Notes: generated by a model not told the origin, from the letters alone. A DNA stretch of 64,000 bases from Rhodospirillum centenum SW (GCF_000016185.1 NC_011420.2:516501-580500), one strand, 5' to 3'. Counted from the stretch's first letter, positions 1 through 9,659 are shown. Numbers and translations: made by a program.

Positions 1-532
1 CGTCCAGGTCCAGGCTGCCGTCGTCCAGCACGGGCACGACCTTCAGCACAATGCCGGTCTGCGCCTGGAGCAACTGCCAGGGCACGATGTTGGCGTGGTG
101 CTCCATCTCCGACAGGACCACCACGTCGCCCGCCTTCAGGTGGGCACGGCCCCAGCTCTGGGCCACCAGATTGAAGGCTTCGGTGGCGTTGCGGGTGAAG
201 ACGATGGTCTCCCGCGAGGGCGCGTTCAGGAAGCGGGCCAGCCGGTCCCGCGTCGCCTCGTAGAGGTCCGTCGCCCGCTGCGAGAGGAAATGGACGCCGC
301 GGTGGACGTTGGCATAATCCTCCTCCAGGAAGCGGGTCATCGCCTCGATCACGGCCCGCGGCTTCTGGGCCGAGGCGGCATTGTCCAGATAGACCAGCGG
401 CTTGCCCGGCCGGCCCGGCTTCTCGTGGATGCGGCGGGTCAGGATCGGGAAATCTTCCCGCACCCGCGCCACGTCATAGGGCGCGTTGTGGTCGTGGGCG
501 GGCGTGGTGCGGTGGGCGGTGGCACCCGTCAT
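1..532 (-). CDS. sufS: SufS cysteine desulfurase (C-terminus beyond window)
   Basis: PLP-dependent cysteine desulfurase that releases sulfur from cysteine as a persulfide for Fe-S cluster assembly in the cytosol. About 177 N-terminal residues are visible, enough to recognise the class V aminotransferase fold. The family blocks are YLDNAASAQKP near residue 48, NVHRGVHFLSQRAT near 75, FTRNATEAFNLVA near 107 and VLSEMEHHANIVPW near 137. The PLP lysine and the active-site cysteine loop lie beyond position 1. The ATG sits 4 bp after the sufD stop, so translation is probably coupled. This is the last gene of the operon visible here; further suf genes may follow outside. Confidence 0.95.
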   Translation of the reverse strand, partial: MTGATAHRTTPAHDHNAPYDVARVREDFPILTRRIHEKPGRPGKPLVYLDNAASAQKPRAVIEAMTRFLEEDYANVHRGVHFLSQRATDLYEATRDRLARFLNAPSRETIVFTRNATEAFNLVAQSWGRAHLKAGDVVVLSEMEHHANIVPWQLLQAQTGIVLKVVPVLDDGSLDLD

Positions 533-536
533 GGTC

Positions 537-1856
537 TCAGCGCTCCCCCAGCCAGCCATGGACGGCGGCCTTGAAGTGCTCGCGCACCGCCTCCACCGGG
601 ATTTCCTCCAGCGCCTCGTCCAGGAAGGCGGCGATCAGCAGGGCGCGGGCGCGCTCCAGCGGCAGGCCGCGGGAGCGCAGGTAGAAGAGCTGCGCGTCGT
701 CCAGCTCGCCGGCGGTGGCGCCGTGGCTGCACTTCACGTCGTCGGCATAGATCTCCAGCTCCGGCTTGCTGTCGATCTCCGCCTGGTCTGACAGCAGCAG
801 GGCCCGGTTCAACTGGTAGCCGTCGGTCTTCTGCGCGTCCGGCCGGACGATGATCTTGCCCTGGAAGACGGCGCGGGCCTGCCCGTCGATCACGCCCTTG
901 ACCACCTCGCGGCTGGTGCCGCGCGGCTTGGCGTGGTCGATCAGGGTGGTGATGTCGGTGTGCTGCGTGCCGCGCACGGCATAGGCGCCGCTGATGCGGC
1001 AGGTGGTGCCGGTGCCCTCCAGCACGCTGCGCCCCTCGTGCCGGGAGAGTGCCGCCCCCAGGTTCAGGATGAAGGTGTCGTAAGTGGCGTCGCGGCCGAC
1101 ATGGGCCGTCGTCGTGGCCAGATGGATGGTGGACAGGCTCTCGCGCTGGATCTTGTAGTGGTGCAGCCGGGCGCCGGCGCCCAGCACGATCTCCGCCACG
1201 ATATTGCTGAAACAGGTGGCGCTGCCCAGCCCGACATGGTGCTCGACGAGGGTCGCCTCGGCGTTCTCCTCGGCCAGGACCAGGATGCGCGGGTGCCAGG
1301 CGGCGGGCAGGCCGTCGTCGCTGCTCAGGAAGACCAGCTCCACCGGCTTCGCCACCACCGTGCCGCGGGCCAGCCGCAGCACGACGCCGTCCGTCAGGAA
1401 GGCGAGATTGAGCGCCAGCAGAGGGTGCCCGTCCAGCGTCGCCGTGCGGCCCAGATGTTCGGCCACGCCGTCGGGCGCGCGGACCAGCGCCTCGCCCAGG
1501 CTCTCCAGCGTGGCGCCGGGCGGCAGGCCGCCGATGTCGGACAGGTCGGGCCGGTAGCGGCCGCCCAGGAAGACCATGCGGTGGCTGCCGCCGTCCGGCG
1601 CCACGGTCGGGATGGACGCGGCCGGGACGGGGGCGGTCAGCGCCGGGGCGAGGCCGAAGCTCTGCCGCTCCAGCGGGCGCAGGCTGGTGAACTTCCAGGA
1701 TTCCTGCCGCGGGGTGGGGAAGCCGGTCTTGACGAAGCGGTCCAGGCCGGCGGCGCGCAGCTCGTCCAGCCAGGGCAGGCCGGCGCCGGGCAGCGTCGCC
1801 GCATGCGCCTTGAACTGCTCGACATAGCTCTGGAGAGCGGGGGTTTCGGATGCCAT
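537..1856 (-). CDS. sufD: SufD, Fe-S cluster scaffold complex subunit
   Basis: Subunit of the SufBC2D scaffold on which Fe-S clusters are built; it resembles SufB but lacks some of the SufB cysteines. 439 residues with the SufB/SufD beta-helix core. The conserved C-terminal block DDVKCSHGATAGELDDAQLFY lies near residue 370. A longer reading from GTG at 1865 exists. I prefer ATG 1856 because AGGAAG lies 8 nt upstream and the GTG would overlap that site. The start falls 13 bp after the sufC stop. Confidence 0.95.
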   Translation of the reverse strand: MASETPALQSYVEQFKAHAATLPGAGLPWLDELRAAGLDRFVKTGFPTPRQESWKFTSLRPLERQSFGLAPALTAPVPAASIPTVAPDGGSHRMVFLGGRYRPDLSDIGGLPPGATLESLGEALVRAPDGVAEHLGRTATLDGHPLLALNLAFLTDGVVLRLARGTVVAKPVELVFLSSDDGLPAAWHPRILVLAEENAEATLVEHHVGLGSATCFSNIVAEIVLGAGARLHHYKIQRESLSTIHLATTTAHVGRDATYDTFILNLGAALSRHEGRSVLEGTGTTCRISGAYAVRGTQHTDITTLIDHAKPRGTSREVVKGVIDGQARAVFQGKIIVRPDAQKTDGYQLNRALLLSDQAEIDSKPELEIYADDVKCSHGATAGELDDAQLFYLRSRGLPLERARALLIAAFLDEALEEIPVEAVREHFKAAVHGWLGER

Positions 1857-1869
1857 GGCGGACACTTCC

Positions 1870-2628
1870 TCAGGCGGCCTCGTTCACGCCGAACTCGGCA
1901 TAGCCCTTCTGCTCCAGCTCCAGCGCCAGCTCCTTGCCGCCGGTCTTCTGGATGCGGCCGTGGGCCAGCACATGCACGACGTCCGGGACGATGTAGTCCA
2001 AGAGGCGCTGGTAGTGGGTGATGACCAGCATGGAACGGTCGGGTCGGCGCAGGCTGTTCACGCCGTCGGCGACGATCTTCAGCGCGTCGATGTCCAGCCC
2101 GCTGTCGGTCTCGTCCAGGATGGCCAGCTTCGGCTCCAGCACCGCCATCTGAAGCACCTCGTTGCGCTTCTTCTCGCCGCCGGAGAAGCCGACATTGACG
2201 GCGCGCCGGATCATCTCGTCCGTCATGTTCAGCGCGCCGGCCTTCTGCCGGATCAGCTTCAGGAACTGCATGGCGTCCAGTTCCTTTTCGCCCTTCGCCT
2301 TGCGCAGGGCGTTCAGCGCCTCCTTCAGGAAGGTGGTGTTGCTGACGCCGGGGATCTCCACCGGGTACTGGAAGGCCAGGAAGACGCCGGCGGCGGCGCG
2401 TTCCTCCGCCTCCTTCGCCAGCAGGTCCTCGCCGTCCAGCAGCACGCTGCCCTCGGTCACCTCATAGCCCTCGCGCCCGGCCAGAACGTAGGAGAGCGTG
2501 CTCTTGCCCGACCCGTTGGGCCCCATGATCGCATGCACGGTGCCCGGCTCGATCGTCAGGTCGATGCCCTTGAGGATCGGCTTGCCGTCCACGGTGGCGT
2601 GCAGGTTCTTGATTTCGAGCAGCGGCAT
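1870..2628 (-). CDS. sufC: SufC, Fe-S assembly ATPase
   Basis: Cytosolic ABC-type ATPase that powers conformational changes of the SufBCD scaffold. 252 residues, the usual SufC length. Walker A is GPNGSGKST near residue 36. The signature is the SufC-type FSGGEKKRNE near 148, and Walker B is LAILDETDSGLD near 168. The H-loop is in VITHYQRLLDYI. A 98 bp gap separates it from sufB, the longest gap in this operon. I saw no terminator in that gap. Confidence 0.96.
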   Translation of the reverse strand: MPLLEIKNLHATVDGKPILKGIDLTIEPGTVHAIMGPNGSGKSTLSYVLAGREGYEVTEGSVLLDGEDLLAKEAEERAAAGVFLAFQYPVEIPGVSNTTFLKEALNALRKAKGEKELDAMQFLKLIRQKAGALNMTDEMIRRAVNVGFSGGEKKRNEVLQMAVLEPKLAILDETDSGLDIDALKIVADGVNSLRRPDRSMLVITHYQRLLDYIVPDVVHVLAHGRIQKTGGKELALELEQKGYAEFGVNEAA

Positions 2629-2726
2629 GTCTCTGATCCCCGATCGCGGCCCGGTGGCCGCAGCGTTTCCTCGATAATGCCCGGAGCGGCGCCGGGCCCT
2701 GGTAAGTGCGGGTGGGGGGAGGGTGG

Positions 2727-4208
<1,482 letters not shown>

Positions 4209-4236
4209 GTCTCTCCTCCGAACCCCTTCGTTTCCG

Positions 4237-4725
4237 TCAGCCGGCCAGTGCCGCGCGCCGCACCTTGTCCTCGGACCGGGGGTCCGTGGCCAGGGCCGGA
4301 GCGATGCCGAAGTCCGGTATGGACGGTAGTGCCATGTCTGCCAGCGACACCCCGTCGAGCGCGCGGCGCACGGCTTCGTTCACCTTGTCCCAGCTTCCCC
4401 GGCGCGGGCACAGCGACTGCACCCCGCAGGCGCCCTCCGCCCCGTCCACGCAGTCGGTCAGCGCGATGGGGCCGTCGATGGCTTCGATGATCTCCGCCAC
4501 GGTGACGTCCGTGTCTTCGCGCAGCAGGGCGTAGCCGCCCGCCGCCCCGCGCTGGGAAGCCAGGATGCCGCCGCGGGCGAGCTGTTTCAGCAGCTTCTGC
4601 ACCGTCGGCACCGGCAGGCCCGTGCGCTCGGCCAGCGAGGCGGCGGTATGCACCGGCGCGTCGCTGCGCGCCATGGCGGTCAGAACCACCACGGCATAAT
4701 CCGTCAGCTTGCTGAGCCTGAGCAT
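4237..4725 (-). CDS. Rrf2-family regulator of the SUF operon
   Basis: Transcription factor of the Rrf2/IscR group, 162 residues. The N-terminal winged helix begins [18 protein letters not shown], followed by the wing region [12 protein letters not shown]. Three cysteines near residues 100-114, spaced C-x7-C-x5-C, could bind an Fe-S cluster, so it probably senses Fe-S status. As the first gene of regulator-sufB-sufC-sufD-sufS it most likely autoregulates the operon. It resembles the SUF-type regulator subgroup more than classical IscR, hence no symbol. The start is ATG 4725, which gives the canonical N-terminus; an upstream in-frame start at 4818 would add an implausible Pro/Gly-rich extension. 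Confidence 0.9.
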   Translation of the reverse strand: MLRLSKLTDYAVVVLTAMARSDAPVHTAASLAERTGLPVPTVQKLLKQLARGGILASQRGAAGGYALLREDTDVTVAEIIEAIDGPIALTDCVDGAEGACGVQSLCPRRGSWDKVNEAVRRALDGVSLADMALPSIPDFGIAPALATDPRSEDKVRRAALAG

Positions 4726-4954
4726 CCGCCCTCCCGTTCCGGGGGGTCCTCTCCCGGACCGGCCCGGGAAGGGCGCTCCGGAAATCGGACCAAACTGGTA
4801 CACATTAAGTGCGACCATATGGACCGGAAGTCAAGGTCCCGGGGCCGGTCCCCCATGCATCCCCGCGGCGGGAGCCCTGCACCCGGAGGGGGAACGATCC
4901 CCGCCCGGACGGACGCGAAGATAATCCGATTTCCCGGCAAGGAAAGGGCCCCGC
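4726..4954. promoter_or_regulatory. Upstream region of the SUF operon
   Basis: Non-coding leader of the minus-strand operon. An AT-richer stretch at about 4785-4822 contains the small inverted repeat ACCA-AAC-TGGT and CAC-TTAAT-GTG. It is the most likely place for the promoter and the Rrf2 operator. No confident -35/-10 pair was identified, and the assignment is inferred from position. Confidence 0.35.
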
Positions 4955-4964
4955 GGCACTGCCG
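4955..4964. repeat. Target-site duplication, left copy
   Basis: GGCACTGCCG directly abuts the left inverted repeat of the IS. An identical copy abuts the right end at 6177-6186. Ten bp is within the 8-10 bp duplication range known for ISAs1-family elements. Confidence 0.9.
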
Positions 4965-4981
4965 CACGGCTATCGCATTTG
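4965..4981 (+). repeat. IS left terminal inverted repeat
   Basis: CACGGCTATCGCATTTG. It pairs with the right terminus at 14 of 17 positions and overlaps the transposase stop codon and final codons. Confidence 0.85.
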
Positions 4982-6091
4982 CCCGAGGATGGTTCGGGCA
5001 TAGTCGTCGGACCATCCGGCGCGTTTTCTGCGGAGGCGGATGGAATCCTGGTTGTTGGCGGAGCGGACGACGTTGAGTGCGAGTTTTCGGAGTGTGGCGA
5101 GGTTTTCCGGGCCATGGTCCTTGCGGTTACGGGCGCGGTCTTCGTCGAAGGAGGTGTCGAGCACCCAATGGACGGCGGCCTCGATGCTCCAGTGGGCGCG
5201 GACGGCGCGGGCGAGCGTCTTGGGCTCCAGCGCGGCGGAGGAGAGATAGAGGGTTCGGGTGGCGGTAGTGCGGCCGTCGGGGCTCGTGACCGTGCGTTCG
5301 ACCAGGCCCAGGATCTTCAGGCCCGGCAGTACGGCCTCGTCGGGGAAACGTCGGTCGGAGGCGAGCCAGGCCACGTCGTGGCTTACCCAGTGGCGGCGCA
5401 CCTCGATACGACCGTGGTCGGCATCGGTGGTGACATGGGGCACGGCCAGAACCGTTGCCGGGTCCGCGAAGTAGCGCTCAACCTCGGCCCGTAGCGCAGG
5501 GCGGTTGTCTTTCAGCGGAAAAAGCCAGTCGCCGCCCCGCTCCAGGATGGTCTGCGCCGTCCGCTCCTGCGCGTGCAGAGCGTCACCGGTTACCAGCACA
5601 CCCTTGAGATCGAACAGTTCCAGCAACGCCCGCGCCGCCACGATCTCGTTCTCGCCCGCGGCCACCGCCCGCTGCCCCACGATCATCCGCGCGCCGGACG
5701 CAAACGCGCTCACCACATGTAGAGCCGAACGCCCCGCCGCCCGGTCGAAGGAGCGCCGTAGCGTCTTGCCGTCAATGGCCAGGACCCCGGCCCCATCCTC
5801 CCCCAGATGATCAAGGAACTGCTGGAAACAGCGGGAAAACGCCACCGGGTCCAGAAGCCGGAATACCCGTGAAAACGTGTCGTGGCTGGGCAGCCCGCCG
5901 GGAAGCTCGAGGAACTCCTCGAACAAGGCCCGCCGGTCCCGCGCGAAGGTCGCAAAGTCCACGCAGCTTTCCGCCCCGCAGATCGACGCCGTCAACGCAA
6001 TCGTCAGAACATCCAGAAGAGCGTGACGCCGCGCATTCCCTGTCCGCGGATCGGGAAGACCTTGAAACGAAATCCGAAAAATTCCAGCCAT
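4970..6091 (-). CDS. ISAs1-family DDE transposase
   Basis: 373-residue transposase of the ISAs1 (H-repeat) family, full length and without frameshift. The N-terminal associated domain covers about residues 5-95 (RISFQGLPDPRTGNARRHALLDVL). The catalytic part has the first acidic residue in VLAIDGKTLR near 150, the second in VLVTGDALHAQ near 200, and the Glu in HWSIEAAVHWVLD near 325. The ATG at 6091 has GGAGGGG 3 nt upstream. With intact ends and flanking duplications, the element may still be mobile. Confidence 0.93.
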   Translation of the reverse strand: MAGIFRISFQGLPDPRTGNARRHALLDVLTIALTASICGAESCVDFATFARDRRALFEEFLELPGGLPSHDTFSRVFRLLDPVAFSRCFQQFLDHLGEDGAGVLAIDGKTLRRSFDRAAGRSALHVVSAFASGARMIVGQRAVAAGENEIVAARALLELFDLKGVLVTGDALHAQERTAQTILERGGDWLFPLKDNRPALRAEVERYFADPATVLAVPHVTTDADHGRIEVRRHWVSHDVAWLASDRRFPDEAVLPGLKILGLVERTVTSPDGRTTATRTLYLSSAALEPKTLARAVRAHWSIEAAVHWVLDTSFDEDRARNRKDHGPENLATLRKLALNVVRSANNQDSIRLRRKRAGWSDDYARTILGQMR

Positions 6092-6159
6092 CGACCCCTC
6101 CCATAAATCAGGGCCGACATACAGAATCCATTTCCCAACACCGCGCTACAAAACTTTCC

Positions 6160-6176
6160 CTAATGCGATTCCCGTG
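6160..6176 (-). repeat. IS right terminal inverted repeat
   Basis: Read inward on the minus strand it begins CACGGGAATCGCATTAG. It lies upstream of the transposase start. Confidence 0.85.
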
Positions 6177-6186
6177 GGCACTGCCG
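6177..6186. repeat. Target-site duplication, right copy
   Basis: GGCACTGCCG, identical to the copy at 4955-4964. The perfect match suggests an insertion too recent for drift. Confidence 0.9.
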
Positions 6187-6225
6187 GCGGGGCCCTGGTG
6201 GGGCGGGAGCGATGGGGGAGGGGCG

Positions 6226-7167
6226 TCAGCGGCTGCCGGCGTCCGCCTTGCTCCGGGTCGGGTCGTCGGACCGGCTGCCGGTCAGGCCGCGCTCGTCCGC
6301 TTCCCGTTCCGCGGTTTCGCGCGCAGCGTCCACGCCGGCCTGGAGCGCGTGCTTGGCCACGTCCGTCGCGTCCCGTGCCGTTCCCTCGCCGCGCTGCCAG
6401 AGATCATCAGCCAGGCGGTCGCGGTATTGGCCCAGCCATTCGTCTTCGGTCCGGGTGGAGGGCAGGGTGGCCCCGACCGCGGCCCCCAGGGCGAGGCTGA
6501 GCAGCCCCGCAGCCAGCGGATGCTCCTCCACCATGTCCCAGAAGGACTCGGTGGCATAGCCGGCACGCTGGCCGGCATCGTGCATCAGCCCGCTGGCGCG
6601 GTCGCTCCAGGAGCCGCCGCCCTGGCCGGCGCCGTAGCTCGCGTAACTCGATCCGGGGCCGTACAGGTCATCCCCGTACAGATCCTCGTCACGCGAATCA
6701 TAGTCGGCGATACGGTCGTAGCCGGCGCCCGTATCGATGTTCCGGCCCGAGCGGCCGGAGAAGCGGTCGCGGGCGTGCTCCATCGCATCCCCGGCCCGGT
6801 GCCGCACCGCCTCGAAGCGGTCGCCGGCCCGTTCGCGCAGATGCTCCGCGCCTTCGCGCAGGCTGCTCATGGCCTGCCCGATCCGGCCGCCTTCGTGGTC
6901 ATGCATCCCGCGGGTGCGGTCGCCGGCCCAGCGCCCTTCGCCGCCGAAGGCGGAACCGCCGTAGCCGGCCCGCCCCGTCTCCGCCGACCGGCCACCGCCG
7001 GACAGCAGCATCCAGCCGACCCCGATGCCGATCAGGGCAAGGGGGACGGTGTTGTCCTGGAGCATGCCGCCCCAGCCCCGCTCGTCCTCTCCATATCCAC
7101 CCCGGCCGTACAGGCCGGTGTCGTCGCCGAAGCTCCGGGCGTACCCGCCCTGGTAATCGTAGCTCAT
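6226..7167 (-). CDS. Gly-rich predicted membrane protein, unknown function
   Basis: 313 residues, not recognised as a named family. The N-terminus is Gly/Tyr/Asp-rich. A hydrophobic segment around 41-57 (VPLALIGIGVGWMLL) is followed by a charged region (about 90-135) rich in Ala, Glu and Arg, suggesting an amphipathic helix. A Tyr/Asp/Gly-rich linker comes next. A second hydrophobic helix lies at about 218-236 (AAGLLSLALGAAVGA), preceded by EEHPLAA, a pattern common in small stress-associated membrane proteins. Third gene of the operon 8775 -> 6226, 28 bp after the holin-like gene. Probable role in envelope stress, inferred from neighbours and composition only. Confidence 0.6.
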   Translation of the reverse strand: MSYDYQGGYARSFGDDTGLYGRGGYGEDERGWGGMLQDNTVPLALIGIGVGWMLLSGGGRSAETGRAGYGGSAFGGEGRWAGDRTRGMHDHEGGRIGQAMSSLREGAEHLRERAGDRFEAVRHRAGDAMEHARDRFSGRSGRNIDTGAGYDRIADYDSRDEDLYGDDLYGPGSSYASYGAGQGGGSWSDRASGLMHDAGQRAGYATESFWDMVEEHPLAAGLLSLALGAAVGATLPSTRTEDEWLGQYRDRLADDLWQRGEGTARDATDVAKHALQAGVDAARETAEREADERGLTGSRSDDPTRSKADAGSR

Positions 7168-7195
7168 CTCGCTCCTCCCTTGGCCGGTGCGGCCG

Positions 7196-7657
7196 TCAGC
7201 GGCCGATCTGGGCCTTGGCCCAGCGTCCGTCCTCCTTCAGCGTCTCCACCGTGCGCCGCGGCTGCAGGTTATCGGCCGACAGCTTGCTGCGGCCGGACAG
7301 GACCATGATCCCGCCGATCAGCAGCACGGCGCCGCCGACGATCAGGGCCGCGGCCCAGGGCTCCACGACGGTGGCCAGCGCCAGCGTCGCCGACAGCAGC
7401 AGGAAGATCAGCCCCAGGAAGCAGACCGCCCCGCCGACCGTCAGGTTGATGGCGCCGCGGGTGGCCTGGGTTGCCTTCTCCGACAGCTCCGCTCGGGCCA
7501 GTTCCACTTCCTTGCGGACCAGATCACCCGTCTCCTGCGCCAGATCGGTCAGCAGGGCGGTCAAGGGGCGCTCAGTGCGCCCCGCCTCGGGCCGGCCGTC
7601 CAGCCGGTCCTCGGGACCGGGCGCCCCGGACCCGCCGTGCGCGCTTTCGGTGCTCAT
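7196..7657 (-). CDS. Holin-superfamily-like membrane protein (Phage_holin_3_6 type)
   Basis: 153 residues. A Pro/Gly/Glu-rich N-terminus is followed by the block LTDLAQETGDLVRKEVELARAEL (about 35-58), typical of the actinobacterial/proteobacterial holin-like family PF07332. Two membrane helices lie near 73-95 and 101-122. Members are chromosomal and usually unrelated to phage lysis. The ATG overlaps the stop of the upstream gene by 4 bp (ATGA), so the two are translationally coupled. Confidence 0.75.
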   Translation of the reverse strand: MSTESAHGGSGAPGPEDRLDGRPEAGRTERPLTALLTDLAQETGDLVRKEVELARAELSEKATQATRGAINLTVGGAVCFLGLIFLLLSATLALATVVEPWAAALIVGGAVLLIGGIMVLSGRSKLSADNLQPRRTVETLKEDGRWAKAQIGR

Positions 7658-8775
7658 GGCTTGCTGCTCCCCTGCGAGGTGGCCGGCTTCTGCGAGGATG
7701 CTCCGTCCTGAGCGCTTTCACGCTTCCCGGCGGTGCCGGATGCAGCCTTGCCGGAGGTTCCGCCGGCAGCGGCTCCCGAACCGGAAGTCATTGTCCCGGA
7801 CGGGGTGGTTCCGGCGCTGCCGAGGCCGGTGCCGAGCCCGCCACCTGCACCGCCCGGTCCGGCGCCCGTGCCGGTTCCGCTGCCGCCGGGTGTGCCGGCG
7901 CGGCTGCTGCCGGTATCGCCCAGCCCGCCCGGACCCGTACCCCCCGGGGCGGCACCCTGCCCGCCTGCGCCCGCATGCATGGGCGCGGTCGCTCCCACCG
8001 GGCTTTCGACATTGCGCCCGCGCAGACCGTCCGCGGCGGGATAGTGCGCGTACTCGTCGGCCCGCGACGACCGGGTACGCAGGGGGCGCGTGCGCTCGTC
8101 CATGCCACCGCTGGCGCCGTAGCTGCCCACGTCGTCATCCCGGTCAGGGGTGTAGGCACGGCCGCCGGCCCCCCGCTGGCCGCTGGACCCGGACCATCCG
8201 CCGCCGCTGCCATAGGATGCCCCCGCATAGGGGGTTCCCTGGCCGGATATCCGCGCCCGGCGCCGCTCGCCCGAGGCGCGCAGGAACCGCCCCAGTGCCA
8301 CCCCGGCCAGCATGGCGCCGCCGATGAACATCTCCGGCTGCCGGCGGGCGAAGGTCTCCGTCCGCGACAGCAGGTCCTCGAAGCCGTACCGGCTCACCTG
8401 CTCGGCCAGATCCTCCACCTGTTCGGCGGCCATGCCGACATAGCGGGCAGGGAAGCCCTGGTCCTGGTCTCGGAGCTGGCGCTCTGTCTGGCGCAGCGCC
8501 GTCGCGATGCCGCTGATCTGGTCGGCAGCGAAAGTCTGCTGCCGTTCGTACTGGCCGCGGACCTTGGCACGGGCCGTCTCGGTCAGCCGCTCGCCCGTCT
8601 CCCGGGCCCGTTCCGACAGTTCATGGGCCATGCCCCCCGCCGTCGCTCCGCCCTTCGTGTCGGACCCGTTGCCAGCGGACCCCTTGCCCGCGGCCGTCTG
8701 CCCGCTGCGGGTCCGGTCGGTCGTCTCCTGCGACCCGCCCTGGGGCGTCGAGCCGGTCCTTTCGCCCATCGCCAT
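7654..8775 (-). CDS. Low-complexity Gly/Ser/Ala protein with one membrane segment
   Basis: 373 residues. The N-terminal ~45 residues are Thr/Gly/Ser-rich. A helical charged region (about 50-130; ELSERARETGERLTETARAKV, then ALRQTERQLRDQ) leads to a short hydrophobic segment near 150 (EMFIGGAMLAGVALGRFL). The rest is a Gly/Ser/Thr/Pro-rich disordered tail. Such proteins are often labelled nutrient-deprivation-induced in alphaproteobacteria; that link is from memory of the style, not proven. The ATG 8775 has GGAGG 7 nt upstream; an upstream in-frame start at 8844 lacks support. First gene of a three-gene operon. Confidence 0.6.
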   Translation of the reverse strand: MAMGERTGSTPQGGSQETTDRTRSGQTAAGKGSAGNGSDTKGGATAGGMAHELSERARETGERLTETARAKVRGQYERQQTFAADQISGIATALRQTERQLRDQDQGFPARYVGMAAEQVEDLAEQVSRYGFEDLLSRTETFARRQPEMFIGGAMLAGVALGRFLRASGERRRARISGQGTPYAGASYGSGGGWSGSSGQRGAGGRAYTPDRDDDVGSYGASGGMDERTRPLRTRSSRADEYAHYPAADGLRGRNVESPVGATAPMHAGAGGQGAAPGGTGPGGLGDTGSSRAGTPGGSGTGTGAGPGGAGGGLGTGLGSAGTTPSGTMTSGSGAAAGGTSGKAASGTAGKRESAQDGASSQKPATSQGSSKP

Positions 8776-9147
8776 CTTCAGGCCTCCTCGTTCCGGTGGT
8801 CGGCCGCCGGGCTCGCGCCGGGCAGGCGCCGGATGGCGCCGCACGGTCCCCGACGGCCGACGGATCGCCCCGACAACAGGAGGTCCGGGGTTTCGTTCCG
8901 GAGCCGGAGGCCCGACCGGGCAGGCATGCCACGGGCGGATGACCGCTGCGGTGCATCACGGCGCCGGTGCGGGTTGACCCCCGCGGTCCCGGGGCGCACG
9001 CTGTGCCTGTGCCAAGGGGAGCGGAGGTTCCCGGAGGCCACCACCCGACGGGTCGCAAGACCGTCGGAAACGCGGCTGGATTTAGAGCGGCAGGGTCCCC
9101 GCCCTCGTGCGGTTGAAAGCGATCCCAGCCCATCCGGCTGAAGCCTG

Positions 9148-9193
9148 AACGGCGTGAGGGCGGGAAGTGGCTCCACTTCCCGCCCTCGCCGTT
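9148..9193. repeat. Long near-perfect inverted repeat (hairpin)
   Basis: The left arm 9148-9170 and right arm 9173-9193 pair over 21 bp with only a 2-nt bulge, and are separated by a 2-nt loop. It is not followed by a T-run and does not adjoin a gene end, so it is not an obvious intrinsic terminator. It resembles a REP-type or MITE-like palindrome. Confidence 0.7.
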
Positions 9194-9611
9194 TCACCGG
9201 CAGGGCAGCAGCCCCCGCTGGACACGGCGATCCCCGGTCCTCAATCCCTGGCCACCGATCCCCGCCCCCAGACGTCCGGCAACCCACGGCCCACGGCACC
9301 CGGCAAGACGCCCACAAAGAAGATGCAAAATCTTTCTATCTCTGCGGCTCTGTCCATACTCCAGGATAAAGGAGCAAACCCCGGGTTTAATACCCCGCTT
9401 GCGCAGCGACTCAACTGTTCTGGGGCTAAGAAGGGGTAGTTCCCGGTTTTCTTAATCCTCGGTTCATCATCCAGGCCAATTTTGGCCCTAGAAAGACTGC
9501 AAAGCGGGCGCCTTCCTGTCACGCTCCTCTTTCCTGATGGGGTATGATCCCCGTCGGTCAGGCGGGCAACCGGCCTGTCCCGGGCATCCGGCGGCAGGAC
9601 AGGACGGCCGA

Positions 9612-9659
9612 CCGGTATTCTTCAGCGCCGGTATTCTTCAGCGCCGGTATTCTTCAGCG
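9612..9659 (+). repeat. Perfect tandem repeat, 3 x 16 bp
   Basis: Unit CCGGTATTCTTCAGCG repeated three times without change. It ends 14 bp before the GTG of the lipoprotein gene, in its presumed leader. Confidence 0.95.

Larger units (their letters stand above)
4965..6176 (-). mobile_element. ISAs1-family insertion sequence, complete (1212 bp)
   Basis: Complete element bounded by imperfect terminal inverted repeats. The left end begins CACGGCTATCGCATTTG. The right end, read inward, begins CACGGGAATCGCATTAG. They match at 14 of 17 positions. Perfect 10 bp direct repeats flank the element. One intact transposase on the minus strand fills nearly the whole length, and its last codons lie inside the left repeat. 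It sits just downstream of the 6226-7167 gene and about 240 bp upstream of the SUF regulator, so it interrupts intergenic DNA only. Confidence 0.92.

Noticed and set aside
5710-5955. Second IS ORF or programmed frameshift
   Set aside because: The transposase is intact in one frame; the other frames are shadows.
7196-7657. Prophage holin
   Set aside because: No phage structural or lysis genes nearby; chromosomal members of this family are common.
9154-9522. Short ORFs on both strands in the 0.9 kb intergenic region
   Set aside because: No ribosome site or domain; several run through the hairpin.
9612-9659. CRISPR-like array
   Set aside because: The three units are directly adjacent, with no spacers, and no cas genes are near.
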